Assembly: GCF_044383835.1 (NCBI RefSeq)
Contig: NZ_JBISEP010000024.1
Span: 1 to 48,285, forward strand
Direction of reading: 5' to 3'
Length of the DNA: 48,285 nt
Source: Paraliobacillus sp044383835
Lineage (GTDB): Bacteria > Bacillota > Bacilli > Bacillales > Amphibacillaceae
Under the pieces are notes generated by a model that made no database searches, was not told the origin of the DNA, and worked only from the letters and a program-made list of their open reading frames with translations. A program made the position numbers and the translations under genes. Positions 40,766-48,285 of the stretch are shown one piece after another. Each line of letters begins with the position of its first letter. Within the stretch, counting starts at the first letter, position 1.

Positions 40766-41626
40766 ATGTTACACCCATTTAGCCGGATATTCGGCATAGG
40801 TGACAAGGAAGAAGAAGTAACAGAACAGGAATACGTGCCAGACGAGGTCATTCAAATTCCAGTCAAAGAAATTGCCGCAAACCGTTATCAACCGCGTTCG
40901 ATTTTTAATCAAGAAAAAATTGAAGAATTGGCACAAACGATTCACACGCATGGTATGATTCAACCTATTGTGGTACGTAAGATGACTCCCGATGAAGAGG
41001 GAAGAGGGTTTGAATTAATTGCTGGTGAAAGAAGATGGCGGGCTGTAAGCTTTCTAGCCTGGGAAACCGTTCCTGCAATCATTCGAGAAATGAGTGATAC
41101 GGAAACAGCTTCTGTTGCATTAATAGAAAACTTACAACGAGAAGAACTTACCGTTATTGAAGAAGCTAAAGCATATGAAAGATTATTACAATTACACGGC
41201 TTAACACAAGAAGCCTTGGCACAACGGTTAGGAAAAAGTCAATCAACCATTGCGAATAAAATGCGTCTCTTAAAGCTACCAAAATCCGTACAAATTGCCA
41301 TTTTGGAGAAAAAGATAACTGAAAGGCATGCACGCGCACTTATAAGCATCAAAGACCCTGAAAAACAGGAAAAGATATTACAAGAAATTATCGATAAAAA
41401 TCTTAATGTGAAACAAACAGAAGATCGGATTCAAAAATTATTCGAACAATTACCAAAAAAGAAGAAACCAACATTAAAAGGTGTTAATAAAGATATGCGT
41501 ATTGCAATGAATACTATCAAGCAATCACTTCATATGGTGACTGAAACTGGAATTAATTTAGAAACTGATGAACAAGATTATGATGATTATTATCAAATCA
41601 CAATAAAGATACCTAAGAAAAAATAA
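40766..41626 (+). CDS. noc: Nucleoid occlusion protein Noc
   Basis: A 286-residue ParB-like protein. A short amphipathic N-terminus (MLHPFSRIFGIGDK) is the membrane-targeting helix of Noc. It is followed by the CTP-binding motif GERRWR (87-92), a helix-turn-helix (LTQEALAQRLGKSQSTIANKM) and a C-terminal dimer domain. Noc binds its own sites, loads onto DNA as a clamp with CTP, and keeps division septa off the nucleoid. The N-terminal helix and the place before soj-spo0J separate it from Spo0J. I found no Noc-type binding site (ATTTCCCGGGAAAT) in the window. Confidence 0.95.
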   Translation: MLHPFSRIFGIGDKEEEVTEQEYVPDEVIQIPVKEIAANRYQPRSIFNQEKIEELAQTIHTHGMIQPIVVRKMTPDEEGRGFELIAGERRWRAVSFLAWETVPAIIREMSDTETASVALIENLQREELTVIEEAKAYERLLQLHGLTQEALAQRLGKSQSTIANKMRLLKLPKSVQIAILEKKITERHARALISIKDPEKQEKILQEIIDKNLNVKQTEDRIQKLFEQLPKKKKPTLKGVNKDMRIAMNTIKQSLHMVTETGINLETDEQDYDDYYQITIKIPKKK

Positions 41627-41787
41627 TATACTAGATAAGTCCCTTCTTCCATGTACGTAAGATTGGGATTTTCTTTTGTCTTATGAATGTTTAAAAGATA
41701 AAGAGTTATAAAAGTTGTGTTTATTTTAGAAAAAAATGATAGAATATATTTTATAGTCAATAGAGTTTGAACTAGGTAGGTGACACC

Positions 41788-42570
41788 ATGGGAAAAATAA
41801 TCGCCGTAGCAAATCAAAAAGGCGGCGTAGGAAAAACAACATCTTCAGTCAATTTAAGCGCATGTTTAGCATACATGAATCATAAAGTATTGCTTGTAGA
41901 TATAGATCCACAAGGAAATGCAACAAGTGGTTCGGGAATTAACAAAGCTGACATGGATGAATGTATTTATAATGTATTAGTGGAAGACTTAAATGCAGAC
42001 AAGGTGTGTGTTCCTACAACGGTAGAAAATTTAAATGTAATACCGGCAACCATTCAGCTTGCTGGAGCAGAAATTGAACTTGTTCCTACAATATCAAGAG
42101 AAGTTAGATTAAAGAAAGCACTTGAACCATTAGTGGACAAATATGATTATATTATTATTGATTGTCCACCATCACTTGGATTACTAACTATTAATGCTTT
42201 AACTGCAGCTGATAGCGTGTTAATACCAGTGCAATGCGAGTACTACGCTTTGGAAGGTTTAAGTCAATTATTAAATACAATACGCTTAGTACAAAAACAT
42301 CTGAACAAGCAACTTACAATTGAAGGTGTTTTATTAACGATGCTTGACGCGAGGACTAATTTAGGTATACAAGTTATTGATGAAGTGAAAAAATATTTTC
42401 AAGATAAAGTTTATCGATCTATTATACCACGGAATGTTAGGCTGGGAGAGGCCCCAAGCCATGGACAACCAATTATCGTTTATGATCCGAAATCTAGAGG
42501 TGCAGAAGTATATCTTGATTTAGCAAAGGAAGTGATCGCTAATGGCGAAAGGGTTAGGGAAAGGAATTAA
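41788..42570 (+). CDS. soj: Chromosome partitioning ATPase Soj (ParA)
   Basis: A 260-residue ParA ATPase with the deviant Walker A KGGVGKTTSS (residues 11-20), VDIDPQGNAT, Walker B IIIDCPPSLG, and the conserved C-terminal DNA-binding basic patches. It is stimulated by Spo0J, and acts on both DnaA (replication control) and origin segregation. Start ATG with TAGGTAGGTG. Its last 29 bases overlap spo0J. Confidence 0.97.
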   Translation: MGKIIAVANQKGGVGKTTSSVNLSACLAYMNHKVLLVDIDPQGNATSGSGINKADMDECIYNVLVEDLNADKVCVPTTVENLNVIPATIQLAGAEIELVPTISREVRLKKALEPLVDKYDYIIIDCPPSLGLLTINALTAADSVLIPVQCEYYALEGLSQLLNTIRLVQKHLNKQLTIEGVLLTMLDARTNLGIQVIDEVKKYFQDKVYRSIIPRNVRLGEAPSHGQPIIVYDPKSRGAEVYLDLAKEVIANGERVRERN

Positions 42571-43381
42571 TGTCTTTTTTCCAGAATTAGAATCGGATGA
42601 TGATGAGACTATTCAACAGGTTTCGGTTCAATCATGTCGTCCAAATCCATATCAACCTCGAAAAACATTTCAAGCAGAAGCCATTGAAGAATTAAAAGAC
42701 TCCATTATCGAGTATGGCATTCTTCAACCGTTGATTGTTCGCCAAAGTATAAAAGGGTATGAAATTGTTGCAGGTGAACGACGTTACCGAGCAGCGAAAG
42801 AAGCTGGGTTAGAAAAGGTTCCAGTTATTATTAAAGAAATGACTGATCAGAAGATGATGGAACTGGCACTTTTAGAAAACCTACAGCGCGAGGATTTAAC
42901 GCCAATTGAAGAAGCGCAAGCCTATGCTAACTTAATGCAAGAATTTAACATGACTCAAGGTGAACTTGCGCAACGATTAGGAAAAAGCCGACCACATATT
43001 GCAAATTTAATTCGTTTATTAAGTTTACCAACTTCAATCACTGCTTTGATTAACAATGGCGAATTATCCATGGGCCACGGACGAACTTTATTAGGTTTAA
43101 AAGACAAAAATAAATTACAACCTATCGTTAACAAAATTAAAAAGGAAAACTTAAATGTTCGTCAACTTGAGCAGTTAATTACGCAGTTGAATGACAAAGT
43201 ACCTCAACAAAAGAAAAAAACAAAAGAAAAGAAAGATGTATTCCTAACTGAACGAGAAAATTTACTACGTAGCCATTTAGGTACAGGAGTCAAAATTCAT
43301 AAAGGAAAGAAAAAGGGGAAAATAGAAATTGAGTTTTTCTCAGATGATGATTTAGATCGTATCCTTGAGCTATTTCAATAA
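42542..43381 (+). CDS. spo0J: Chromosome partitioning protein Spo0J (ParB)
   Basis: A 279-residue ParB. The N-terminal MAKGLGKGIN segment is the Soj-stimulating peptide; the CTP-binding GERRYR (78-83), helix-turn-helix (TQGELAQRLGKSRPHIANL) and C-terminal dimer domain ending EIEFFSDDDLDRILEL follow. It loads at parS as a sliding CTP clamp and recruits SMC. Its start lies within soj (29-base overlap). Two parS sites lie within 2.2 kb on either side. Confidence 0.97.
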   Translation: MAKGLGKGINVFFPELESDDDETIQQVSVQSCRPNPYQPRKTFQAEAIEELKDSIIEYGILQPLIVRQSIKGYEIVAGERRYRAAKEAGLEKVPVIIKEMTDQKMMELALLENLQREDLTPIEEAQAYANLMQEFNMTQGELAQRLGKSRPHIANLIRLLSLPTSITALINNGELSMGHGRTLLGLKDKNKLQPIVNKIKKENLNVRQLEQLITQLNDKVPQQKKKTKEKKDVFLTERENLLRSHLGTGVKIHKGKKKGKIEIEFFSDDDLDRILELFQ

Positions 43382-43386
43382 CAACT

Positions 43387-43419
43387 AAGCTTGGCAATAA
43401 CCATTTGCCAAGCTTTTTA
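43387..43419 (+). terminator. soj-spo0J terminator
   Basis: AAGCTTGGCAA pairs with TTGCCAAGCTT around 7 nt and is followed by TTTTA, five bases past the spo0J stop codon. Confidence 0.88.
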
Positions 43420-43432
43420 TATTAATGAAGCA

Positions 43433-43458
43433 AATAATGTTTCACGTGAAACATTATT
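43433..43458. promoter_or_regulatory. parS: parS site 2 within a 26-bp palindrome
   Basis: TGTTTCACGTGAAACA (43438-43453) with five further symmetric bases on each side (AATAA and TTATT). It lies between convergent spo0J and yyaC. Confidence 0.97.
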
Positions 43459-43562
43459 ACATTGTGTCTCACTGTAATATTTGATGAAAACAATAGATTT
43501 AAAAAATTATACCACTCAATAAAAAAATACATTTAAGAGTCATATCGACTTTAAGCGCATCC

Positions 43563-44162
43563 TCACAATCCCGCGTCTTTTTTTGTACGGTTAGCAGTAG
43601 GATATGTCAGATAGATGTCTAAATAATGTAAAGCCCCTGCTAATACTTCCGCCATACTCATGACAATATGGAGTCTAGTGCTTTGCAAGATCATATAATC
43701 CATATATCCACCAATATTTACTACGCCATGTACATACAAATCCCCAACAGACGGTAAATCTTTGTTTAAAGCAGCGCCAGGTAGTAGTGCACCAGATCCT
43801 ACAATAATTGAACCAACAGATGATTGTTTTCCTAAACATGCATCAATTGCTATTACAAACGGATCGCTATATGTTTGATTAATATACGAAAGTGTTTTAG
43901 TTAAATTTGTAGCATGTACTGGTTTTTCGAGTGTTCCAAACAAAGAAAAATGATCATGCTTCCGTTTTTTTAATAAGCTTCCTGTTAATGGACCTAATGC
44001 ATCACCAGTAGAACGATCGGTACCAATACATACAATAACGTATTCTTTCGGTTCATTTGGAATTAAATTTTTTAATGTTTCTGCAATTTTAATTTTCACA
44101 AAAGATGCATCGTAAAGAAATCGTTTCTCATTTTTTTGAAAGACAGGAGTTTTAAGATTCAT
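43563..44162 (-). CDS. yyaC: Spore protein YyaC (GPR-like fold)
   Basis: A 199-residue protein with the conserved blocks VIVCIGTDRSTGDALGPL, VHATNL, FVIAIDACLG and GDLYVHGVVN. The family shares a fold with the spore germination protease GPR. It belongs to the sporulation set of Bacillus, but its substrate is not known. In B. subtilis it is found in the same place, beside spo0J and read against it. GGAGGAG precedes the ATG. Confidence 0.93.
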   Translation of the reverse strand: MNLKTPVFQKNEKRFLYDASFVKIKIAETLKNLIPNEPKEYVIVCIGTDRSTGDALGPLTGSLLKKRKHDHFSLFGTLEKPVHATNLTKTLSYINQTYSDPFVIAIDACLGKQSSVGSIIVGSGALLPGAALNKDLPSVGDLYVHGVVNIGGYMDYMILQSTRLHIVMSMAEVLAGALHYLDIYLTYPTANRTKKDAGL

Positions 44163-44247
44163 AGCTTCTCCTCCAAAGGCATATTTTTAATAGTATACGA
44201 GTATTTACTTTTTTCTATACATTGTGATTAAAAATAGGGGTGAAGTG

Positions 44248-45261
44248 ATGTTTAAATCAGGAATGAAATGGATTTTCTTAATTATTGGTACGATGATAGG
44301 TGCTGGATATGCTTCTGGTAGGGAACTATGGCAATTTTTTGGACCGGAAAGTGGACTAGCTATTATAATATTTTCCGTACTATTCACTGTTTGTTGTTAT
44401 ACGATACTAATGATTAGTTATGAAAATAAAACATCTGATTACTTACCTGTTTTAAAAAAATTGGTAGGGAAACGATTTACTCCTTTATATGACGGAATGA
44501 TCATTGTTTATTTATTTACAACTACTGTGATTATGCTAGCTGGCAGTGGTGTAACAATAGAGGCCTTTCGCTTGCCATATTGGTGGGGGATCGTATTTAT
44601 TGCGATTCCAGTTGTAATCGTATTTATTTGGGATATAGAAGGCGTTTTATCATTAAACAGCATCATTTTACCATTATTAATAGTTGGGTTGGTTAGTGTC
44701 TTAATATCTTTTATTATGAAACAAGACTTATTGATTTTTGCTGATATAGAAAAACAGAGCAATTGGGTTGCAGCCTTTCCGTTTACGGCATTAAACATCC
44801 TTCCACTTGTTGCTGTGTTAGGAGCAGTTGGTACACAAATCGATTCAAAGAAAGAAGCTCTTTTTTCAAGTATAGGAAGTGGAGTAATATTAGGGTCGAT
44901 TTCTTTTTTATATAATAGTAGTTTGGTGCAAATTGCCAATGACCTTTTAGTGTATGAAATTCCTCTGTTTGCAATCTTAAAGCATTATCCATACACCATG
45001 TTTATTTTCATATCAATTTTATTATGGTTCGCTATATTTACTACAGCTGTTTCAGGCACACTTGGATTAGTTTCAAGAGCAAGAGAATTTATACAAATGC
45101 CAATGTGGCTAATCGCACTCATCTTAATTGTTTGTATGATTCCTTTAACTACATTTGGTTTTGCCACACTAATTGAATATTTATATCCTCTATATGGATT
45201 ATTAAATTTATATATTTTGTCTAGTTTATTATTATATCCATTTTTAAACCGATACAAATGA
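44248..45261 (+). CDS. YkvI-like multi-pass membrane protein
   Basis: A 337-residue protein with about ten membrane helices. The N-terminal stretch IGTMIGAGYASGRELWQFFG is typical of the LeuT-like fold, with an unwound GAGYASGRE segment in helix 1. It fits the YkvI family of predicted transporters; substrate unknown. I start at the ATG at 44248, preceded by AGGGGTG, in preference to a GTG 24 bases upstream. It lies between yyaC and yyzM where B. subtilis has no such gene in this form, so it is an insertion or a local loss in the other lineage. Confidence 0.82.
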   Translation: MFKSGMKWIFLIIGTMIGAGYASGRELWQFFGPESGLAIIIFSVLFTVCCYTILMISYENKTSDYLPVLKKLVGKRFTPLYDGMIIVYLFTTTVIMLAGSGVTIEAFRLPYWWGIVFIAIPVVIVFIWDIEGVLSLNSIILPLLIVGLVSVLISFIMKQDLLIFADIEKQSNWVAAFPFTALNILPLVAVLGAVGTQIDSKKEALFSSIGSGVILGSISFLYNSSLVQIANDLLVYEIPLFAILKHYPYTMFIFISILLWFAIFTTAVSGTLGLVSRAREFIQMPMWLIALILIVCMIPLTTFGFATLIEYLYPLYGLLNLYILSSLLLYPFLNRYK

Positions 45262-45327
45262 AAGTGAACATGATAGAATAAGACTATATTTAATGTATAC
45301 TTTGTACTTCGCTAAGGGGGGAGTGTC

Positions 45328-45534
45328 ATGAATAAAGACTATGGACTGAATGACTTAGTTCAAATGAAAAAAACCCATCCATGTGGTGAGAACCGATGGA
45401 AAATTATTCGTATGGGTATGGATATTAGAATTAAATGTGATGGCTGTGGTCACAGTGTATTAATACCACGAAGAAAATTTGAAACAAAACTGAAAAAAGT
45501 ATTAGTGAAAGCAGATCAAGAAGAGGAAAAATAA
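45328..45534 (+). CDS. yyzM: YyzM family protein (DUF951)
   Basis: A 68-residue basic protein with the DUF951 pattern: LNDLVQMKKTHPCG, W/I-rich strand WKIIRMGMDIRIKC, then CDGC and GHSVLIPRRKFE. Cysteines in HPCG, KCDGC may bind a metal. GGGGGGAG precedes the ATG. It always lies near ychF and the soj region in Bacillota; function unknown. Confidence 0.92.
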   Translation: MNKDYGLNDLVQMKKTHPCGENRWKIIRMGMDIRIKCDGCGHSVLIPRRKFETKLKKVLVKADQEEEK

Positions 45535-45537
45535 GTT

Positions 45538-45553
45538 TGTTTCACGTGAAACA
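45538..45553. promoter_or_regulatory. parS: parS site 3
   Basis: A perfect TGTTTCACGTGAAACA, four bases after the yyzM stop codon, in the 210-bp gap before ychF. Confidence 0.97.
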
Positions 45554-45663
45554 TTGTGCTAATTTTAATAAATAATACTTAAATGATTAATAAGATCGTA
45601 ATTTTGTTTAGGGAAAGATTAAAATATAATGTTGTAACATACGTATTTTAACTATTTATTAAC

Positions 45664-45692
45664 TTGTCAAACGAATCGACTATACCTATAAT
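45664..45692 (+). promoter_or_regulatory. ychF promoter
   Basis: TTGTCA (45664-45669), a 17-bp spacer and a perfect TATAAT (45687-45692), about 55 nt before the ychF start codon. Confidence 0.75.
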
Positions 45693-45747
45693 TAGAAAGA
45701 CTGAAACGTTCATATGAGCGGTATATCCTTAAGGAGTGAAAGTTTTA

Positions 45748-46848
45748 ATGGCATTAACAGCAGGAATCGTTGGTTTGCCCAACGTCGGAAAATCAACATT
45801 ATTTAACGCAATTACGCAAGCGGGGGCAGAATCAGCTAACTATCCGTTTTGTACAATAGATCCAAACGTAGGTATTGTAGAAGTGCCTGATGCACGTTTA
45901 GGTAAATTAACTGAATTAGTCAAACCGAAAAAGACAGTCCCTACAACTTTTGAGTTTACTGATATTGCAGGAATTGTAAAAGGTGCTAGTAAAGGAGAAG
46001 GTTTGGGAAATCAATTTTTATCGCATATTCGTCAAGTAGATGCAATTTGTCATGTCGTTAGATGTTTTCAAGATGAGAATATTACGCATGTATCAGGGAC
46101 AGTTGATCCAATTGATGACATTGAAACCATTAATTTAGAGCTGATATTAGCAGATTTAGAAACTGTGACTAAGCGTATGCAACGTGTAGAGAAGATGGCT
46201 AGACAAAAAGATAAAGAAGCCGTTGTTGAATTTGATGTATTAGCTAAATTGAAAGATGCATTTGAAGATGAAAAACCAGCGCGTTCAGTTTCATTTACAG
46301 AAGAGCAACAAAAGCTGGTAAAAGGATTACATTTACTAACAAGCAAACCGATTTTATACGTGGCGAATGTTGGGGAGGATGAGCTGCTTGAAGCAAATAA
46401 TAACCCTAATGTTAAAAAAGTTCGTGGCTTTGCAGCACAGGAAGATGCAGAAGTTATAGTTATTAGTGCAAAAGTAGAATCAGAAATTGCAGAGCTTGAA
46501 GGGGAAGAAAAAGTAGAGTTCCTTGAAGAGCTAGGAATAGCTGAATCTGGTTTAGATCAACTAATAAAAGCTACGTATCAATTACTTGGACTAGCTACTT
46601 ACTTTACTGCTGGTGAGCAAGAGGTTCGAGCATGGACATTTACAAAAGGAATTAAAGCACCACAAGCTGCAGGTATCATTCATACTGATTTTGAACGAGG
46701 ATTTATTCGAGCTGAGACGGTATCATACGATGATCTATTAGAAGCTGGTTCAATGAGTCGCGCGAAAGAAAAAGGAAACGTTCGATTAGAAGGAAAAGAT
46801 TATTTGGTGAAGGACGGCGATGTTATGCATTTCCGTTTTAACGTGTAA
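45748..46848 (+). CDS. ychF: Redox-regulated ATPase YchF
   Basis: A 366-residue Obg-family protein. It has P-loop GLPNVGKST, DIAGIVKGASKGEGLGNQFL, the NVGEDEL element in place of NKxD (which favours ATP over GTP), a coiled-coil insertion (about 130-200) and a C-terminal TGS-like domain (AWTFTKGIKAPQAAGIIHTDFERGFIRAE). It associates with ribosomes and stress responses; details vary by organism. The ATG at 45748 follows AAGGAGTG. Confidence 0.97.
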   Translation: MALTAGIVGLPNVGKSTLFNAITQAGAESANYPFCTIDPNVGIVEVPDARLGKLTELVKPKKTVPTTFEFTDIAGIVKGASKGEGLGNQFLSHIRQVDAICHVVRCFQDENITHVSGTVDPIDDIETINLELILADLETVTKRMQRVEKMARQKDKEAVVEFDVLAKLKDAFEDEKPARSVSFTEEQQKLVKGLHLLTSKPILYVANVGEDELLEANNNPNVKKVRGFAAQEDAEVIVISAKVESEIAELEGEEKVEFLEELGIAESGLDQLIKATYQLLGLATYFTAGEQEVRAWTFTKGIKAPQAAGIIHTDFERGFIRAETVSYDDLLEAGSMSRAKEKGNVRLEGKDYLVKDGDVMHFRFNV

Positions 46849-46903
46849 GCCTGGATCATTATTAAAGTAAACCGGTTATTTGTAACAAGTAAGGAGATTG
46901 ATC

Positions 46904-46932
46904 TTGCGTCATTCAACAATGTTTGGTATAAT
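46904..46932 (+). promoter_or_regulatory. rpsF-ssb-rpsR promoter
   Basis: TTGCGT (46904-46909), a 17-bp spacer and a perfect TATAAT (46927-46932), about 80 nt before the rpsF start. Confidence 0.7.
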
Positions 46933-46940
46933 ATTTGATT

Positions 46941-47000
46941 GTGAGTAATGAACAATTATTACTCCTTGCTTATTTCAAAAAGAAATAGGCCGCTAAGACC
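46941..47000 (+). promoter_or_regulatory. S6:S18 autoregulatory mRNA leader
   Basis: The leader forms a first hairpin (GAGTAAT/ATTACTC, 46943-46964) and a second (TATTT/AAATA, 46971-46987), followed by CCG (46990-46992) in GGCCGCTAAGACC. The known S6:S18 leader motif shows a CCG trinucleotide mimicking the S18-binding site of 16S rRNA, so that spare S6:S18 dimer can repress the operon. The match is to that layout, not to a computed model. Confidence 0.6.
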
Positions 47001-47018
47001 AAAAGGAGGTGCAAACGG

Positions 47019-47309
47019 ATGAATAACTATGAAATTATGTACATCATCCGCCCAAACATTGAGGAAGAAGCGCAAACAGCATTGATTGAGCGTTTTAACA
47101 GTATCCTTACTGACAATGGTGCGGAAATTGAAAAAGTTGAAGAAAAAGGCAAGAAACGTCTTGCTTATGAAATCAACGACTTTCGTGATGGTTACTATGT
47201 AGTGATTAATTTTAAAGGCGACGAAAAAGCAATTAATGAATTTGATCGTTTAGCGAAGTTCTCTGACGATATTATTCGTCATATGGCAATTCGTGAAGAC
47301 GACAAATAA
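47019..47309 (+). CDS. rpsF: 30S ribosomal protein S6
   Basis: A 96-residue protein with the S6 pattern NNYEIMYIIRPNIEEE and KGKKRLAYEINDFRDGYYVVINF. It binds S18 in the platform of the small subunit. AAAGGAGGTG precedes the ATG. It heads rpsF-ssb-rpsR, whose order is conserved in Bacillota. Confidence 0.98.
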   Translation: MNNYEIMYIIRPNIEEEAQTALIERFNSILTDNGAEIEKVEEKGKKRLAYEINDFRDGYYVVINFKGDEKAINEFDRLAKFSDDIIRHMAIREDDK

Positions 47310-47321
47310 GGAGGGATTCCC

Positions 47322-47810
47322 ATGTTAAATCGTGTCGTACTCGTCGGCAGGTTAACGAAGGATCCAGACTTACGCTATACTGCAAATGGTGTTGCAGTAG
47401 CTAATTTCACCTTAGCCGTTAATCGACCATTTTCCAATCAACAAGGCGAACGAGAAGCAGATTTTATTAACTGTGTCGTATGGAGACGACCTGCTGAAAA
47501 CTTAGCAAACTTTATGAATAAAGGGAGCTTAGTCGGAGTAGACGGTCGCATTCAAACGAGAAATTTCGAAGGTCAAGATGGAAAGCGCGTCTATATAACA
47601 GAAGTTGTTGCAGATTCTGTACAATTTCTTGAGACAAAAGGTGGTGGAGGATCCGGTTCACCTAAAGGTGGACAAGGATCAGCAGGATACAATCCTGATT
47701 ACAGCCAAAACCAATCATTTAATCAAAATAATAATCAATCGAATGAAAAGAATCCATTTGAGAATAATGGAGAACCAATTGATATATCAGATGATGATTT
47801 ACCATTTTAA
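47322..47810 (+). CDS. ssb: Single-stranded DNA-binding protein SSB
   Basis: A 162-residue protein. An OB-fold (1 to about 108; MLNRVVLVGRLTKDPDLRYT, AVNRPF, FINCVVWRRPAENLAN) is followed by a Gly/Gln/Asn-rich flexible linker and the acidic interaction tip DISDDDLPF. It covers single strands and calls in repair and replication partners, including RecO and PriA, through the tip. GGAGGG precedes the ATG. Confidence 0.98.
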   Translation: MLNRVVLVGRLTKDPDLRYTANGVAVANFTLAVNRPFSNQQGEREADFINCVVWRRPAENLANFMNKGSLVGVDGRIQTRNFEGQDGKRVYITEVVADSVQFLETKGGGGSGSPKGGQGSAGYNPDYSQNQSFNQNNNQSNEKNPFENNGEPIDISDDDLPF

Positions 47811-47835
47811 TGTTTAACTAAAGGAGGGCTTTCTG

Positions 47836-48066
47836 ATGGCAGCTCGTCGTGGACGTTCAAAACGTCGTAAGGTGTGTTATTTTACAGCGAACGGTATTAC
47901 ACACATCGATTATAAAGATGTTGATTTGCTAAGAAAATTTGTTTCAGAGCGTGGAAAAATTCTTCCTCGTCGTGTAACAGGTACTTCTGCAAAATATCAA
48001 CGTAAATTAACAAGAGCAATCAAACGCGCACGTCAAATGGCTTTATTGCCATACGTGAACGATTAA
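47836..48066 (+). CDS. rpsR: 30S ribosomal protein S18
   Basis: A 76-residue basic protein with the S18 signature: RRKVCYFTANGITHIDYKD, SERGKILPRRVTGTSAKYQRKLTRAIKRAR. Only one cysteine is present, so this is the zinc-free form. AAAGGAGGG precedes the ATG. Last gene of the rpsF operon. Confidence 0.98.
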   Translation: MAARRGRSKRRKVCYFTANGITHIDYKDVDLLRKFVSERGKILPRRVTGTSAKYQRKLTRAIKRARQMALLPYVND

Positions 48067-48080
48067 TATTTAAAAGAAAA

Positions 48081-48115
48081 AGCACTATAGGGGGCTAACC
48101 TTATAGTGCTTTTTT
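48081..48115 (+). terminator. rpsR terminator
   Basis: AGCACTATA pairs with TATAGTGCT and is followed by TTTTT, 14 bases past the rpsR stop codon. Confidence 0.88.
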
Positions 48116-48285
48116 AATCTAGAAGAAAAGGGGCTAACATAGATAGTGTATGGGAGATAATGGTGCTGCTTACTCAGCAAATATATAATTAAAGGAAGAA
48201 GCTGGGACAAAACTCACGAACGTCATTTTTAAATTCATGTTCTAAGTGATGATATAGTTTTTATTTGAATATCTATCAAAGACGA
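48116..48285. other. Right end of window, no gene seen
   Basis: These 170 bases show no open frame with a ribosome binding site. GGGGCTAAC at 48129-48137 repeats a stretch in the terminator loop (48092-48100). AGCTGGGACAAAACTC (about 48200-48215) resembles a stretch that recurs between genes in low-GC Gram-positives, so the end may be part of an intergenic repeat. Confidence 0.4.

Noticed and set aside
40648..45553. The three CACGTG palindromes as a CRISPR-like or mobile repeat
   Set aside because: Each holds the exact ParB recognition sequence at large, irregular spacing near soj-spo0J; they are parS sites.

Overview
This is the replication-origin region of a low-GC, endospore-forming Bacillota chromosome. 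Gene order follows the Bacillus subtilis oriC neighbourhood almost gene for gene, seen with dnaA on the minus strand. Protein sequences and the AT-rich composition suggest a Bacillaceae relative of Oceanobacillus, Gracilibacillus, Virgibacillus or Amphibacillus; the genus cannot be fixed from this window. Spore genes (bofA, yaaH/sleL, yyaC, the spoIIIJ-type yidC, soj/spo0J) support a spore-former.

Layout. At 1-300 lie two tandem promoters and the boxA leader of an rRNA operon that runs leftward out of the window. Then, mostly on the minus strand, come bofA, yaaL, recR, yaaK, dnaX, the SRP RNA gene and tadA, with yaaH divergent. From about 6.16 to 8.95 kb there is an accessory insertion: a minus-strand operon of a membrane-anchored subtilisin-like protease, a secreted toxin-like protein and a probable immunity protein. 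It is flanked by a 251-bp duplication of the 3' end of yaaH. Next come a DJ-1/PfpI stress gene with a sigma-B-like promoter, tRNA-Arg(CCT), dgk-dck, proC, a PadR/DUF1129 pair, tRNA-Ser(TGA), T-box-controlled serS, pdxT-pdxS, dacA, guaB, yaaC, an HD-GYP protein with an altered metal motif and nagA. The rRNA operon found in B. subtilis between gyrA and yaaC/guaB is absent here.

Origin. gyrA, gyrB, remB, recF, yaaA, dnaN and dnaA lead to a bipartite oriC. The dnaA-dnaN gap (31.71-31.92 kb) holds DnaA boxes, a run of DnaA-trios and an AT-rich unwinding region. The dnaA-rpmH gap (33.27-33.92 kb) holds about ten more DnaA boxes. Genes point away from this origin on both sides: minus to the left, plus to the right, with few exceptions.

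Right arm. rpmH, rnpA, yidC, jag, mnmE, mnmG, rsmG, noc, soj and spo0J are followed by yyaC, a YkvI-like membrane protein, yyzM, ychF and rpsF-ssb-rpsR. Three perfect parS sites lie at 40.66, 43.44 and 45.54 kb, close to the genes for the segregation proteins that bind them.

Most of the window is conserved core genome. The accessory protease/toxin/immunity cassette, and the recombination scar that dates its arrival, are the strongest candidates for something undescribed.
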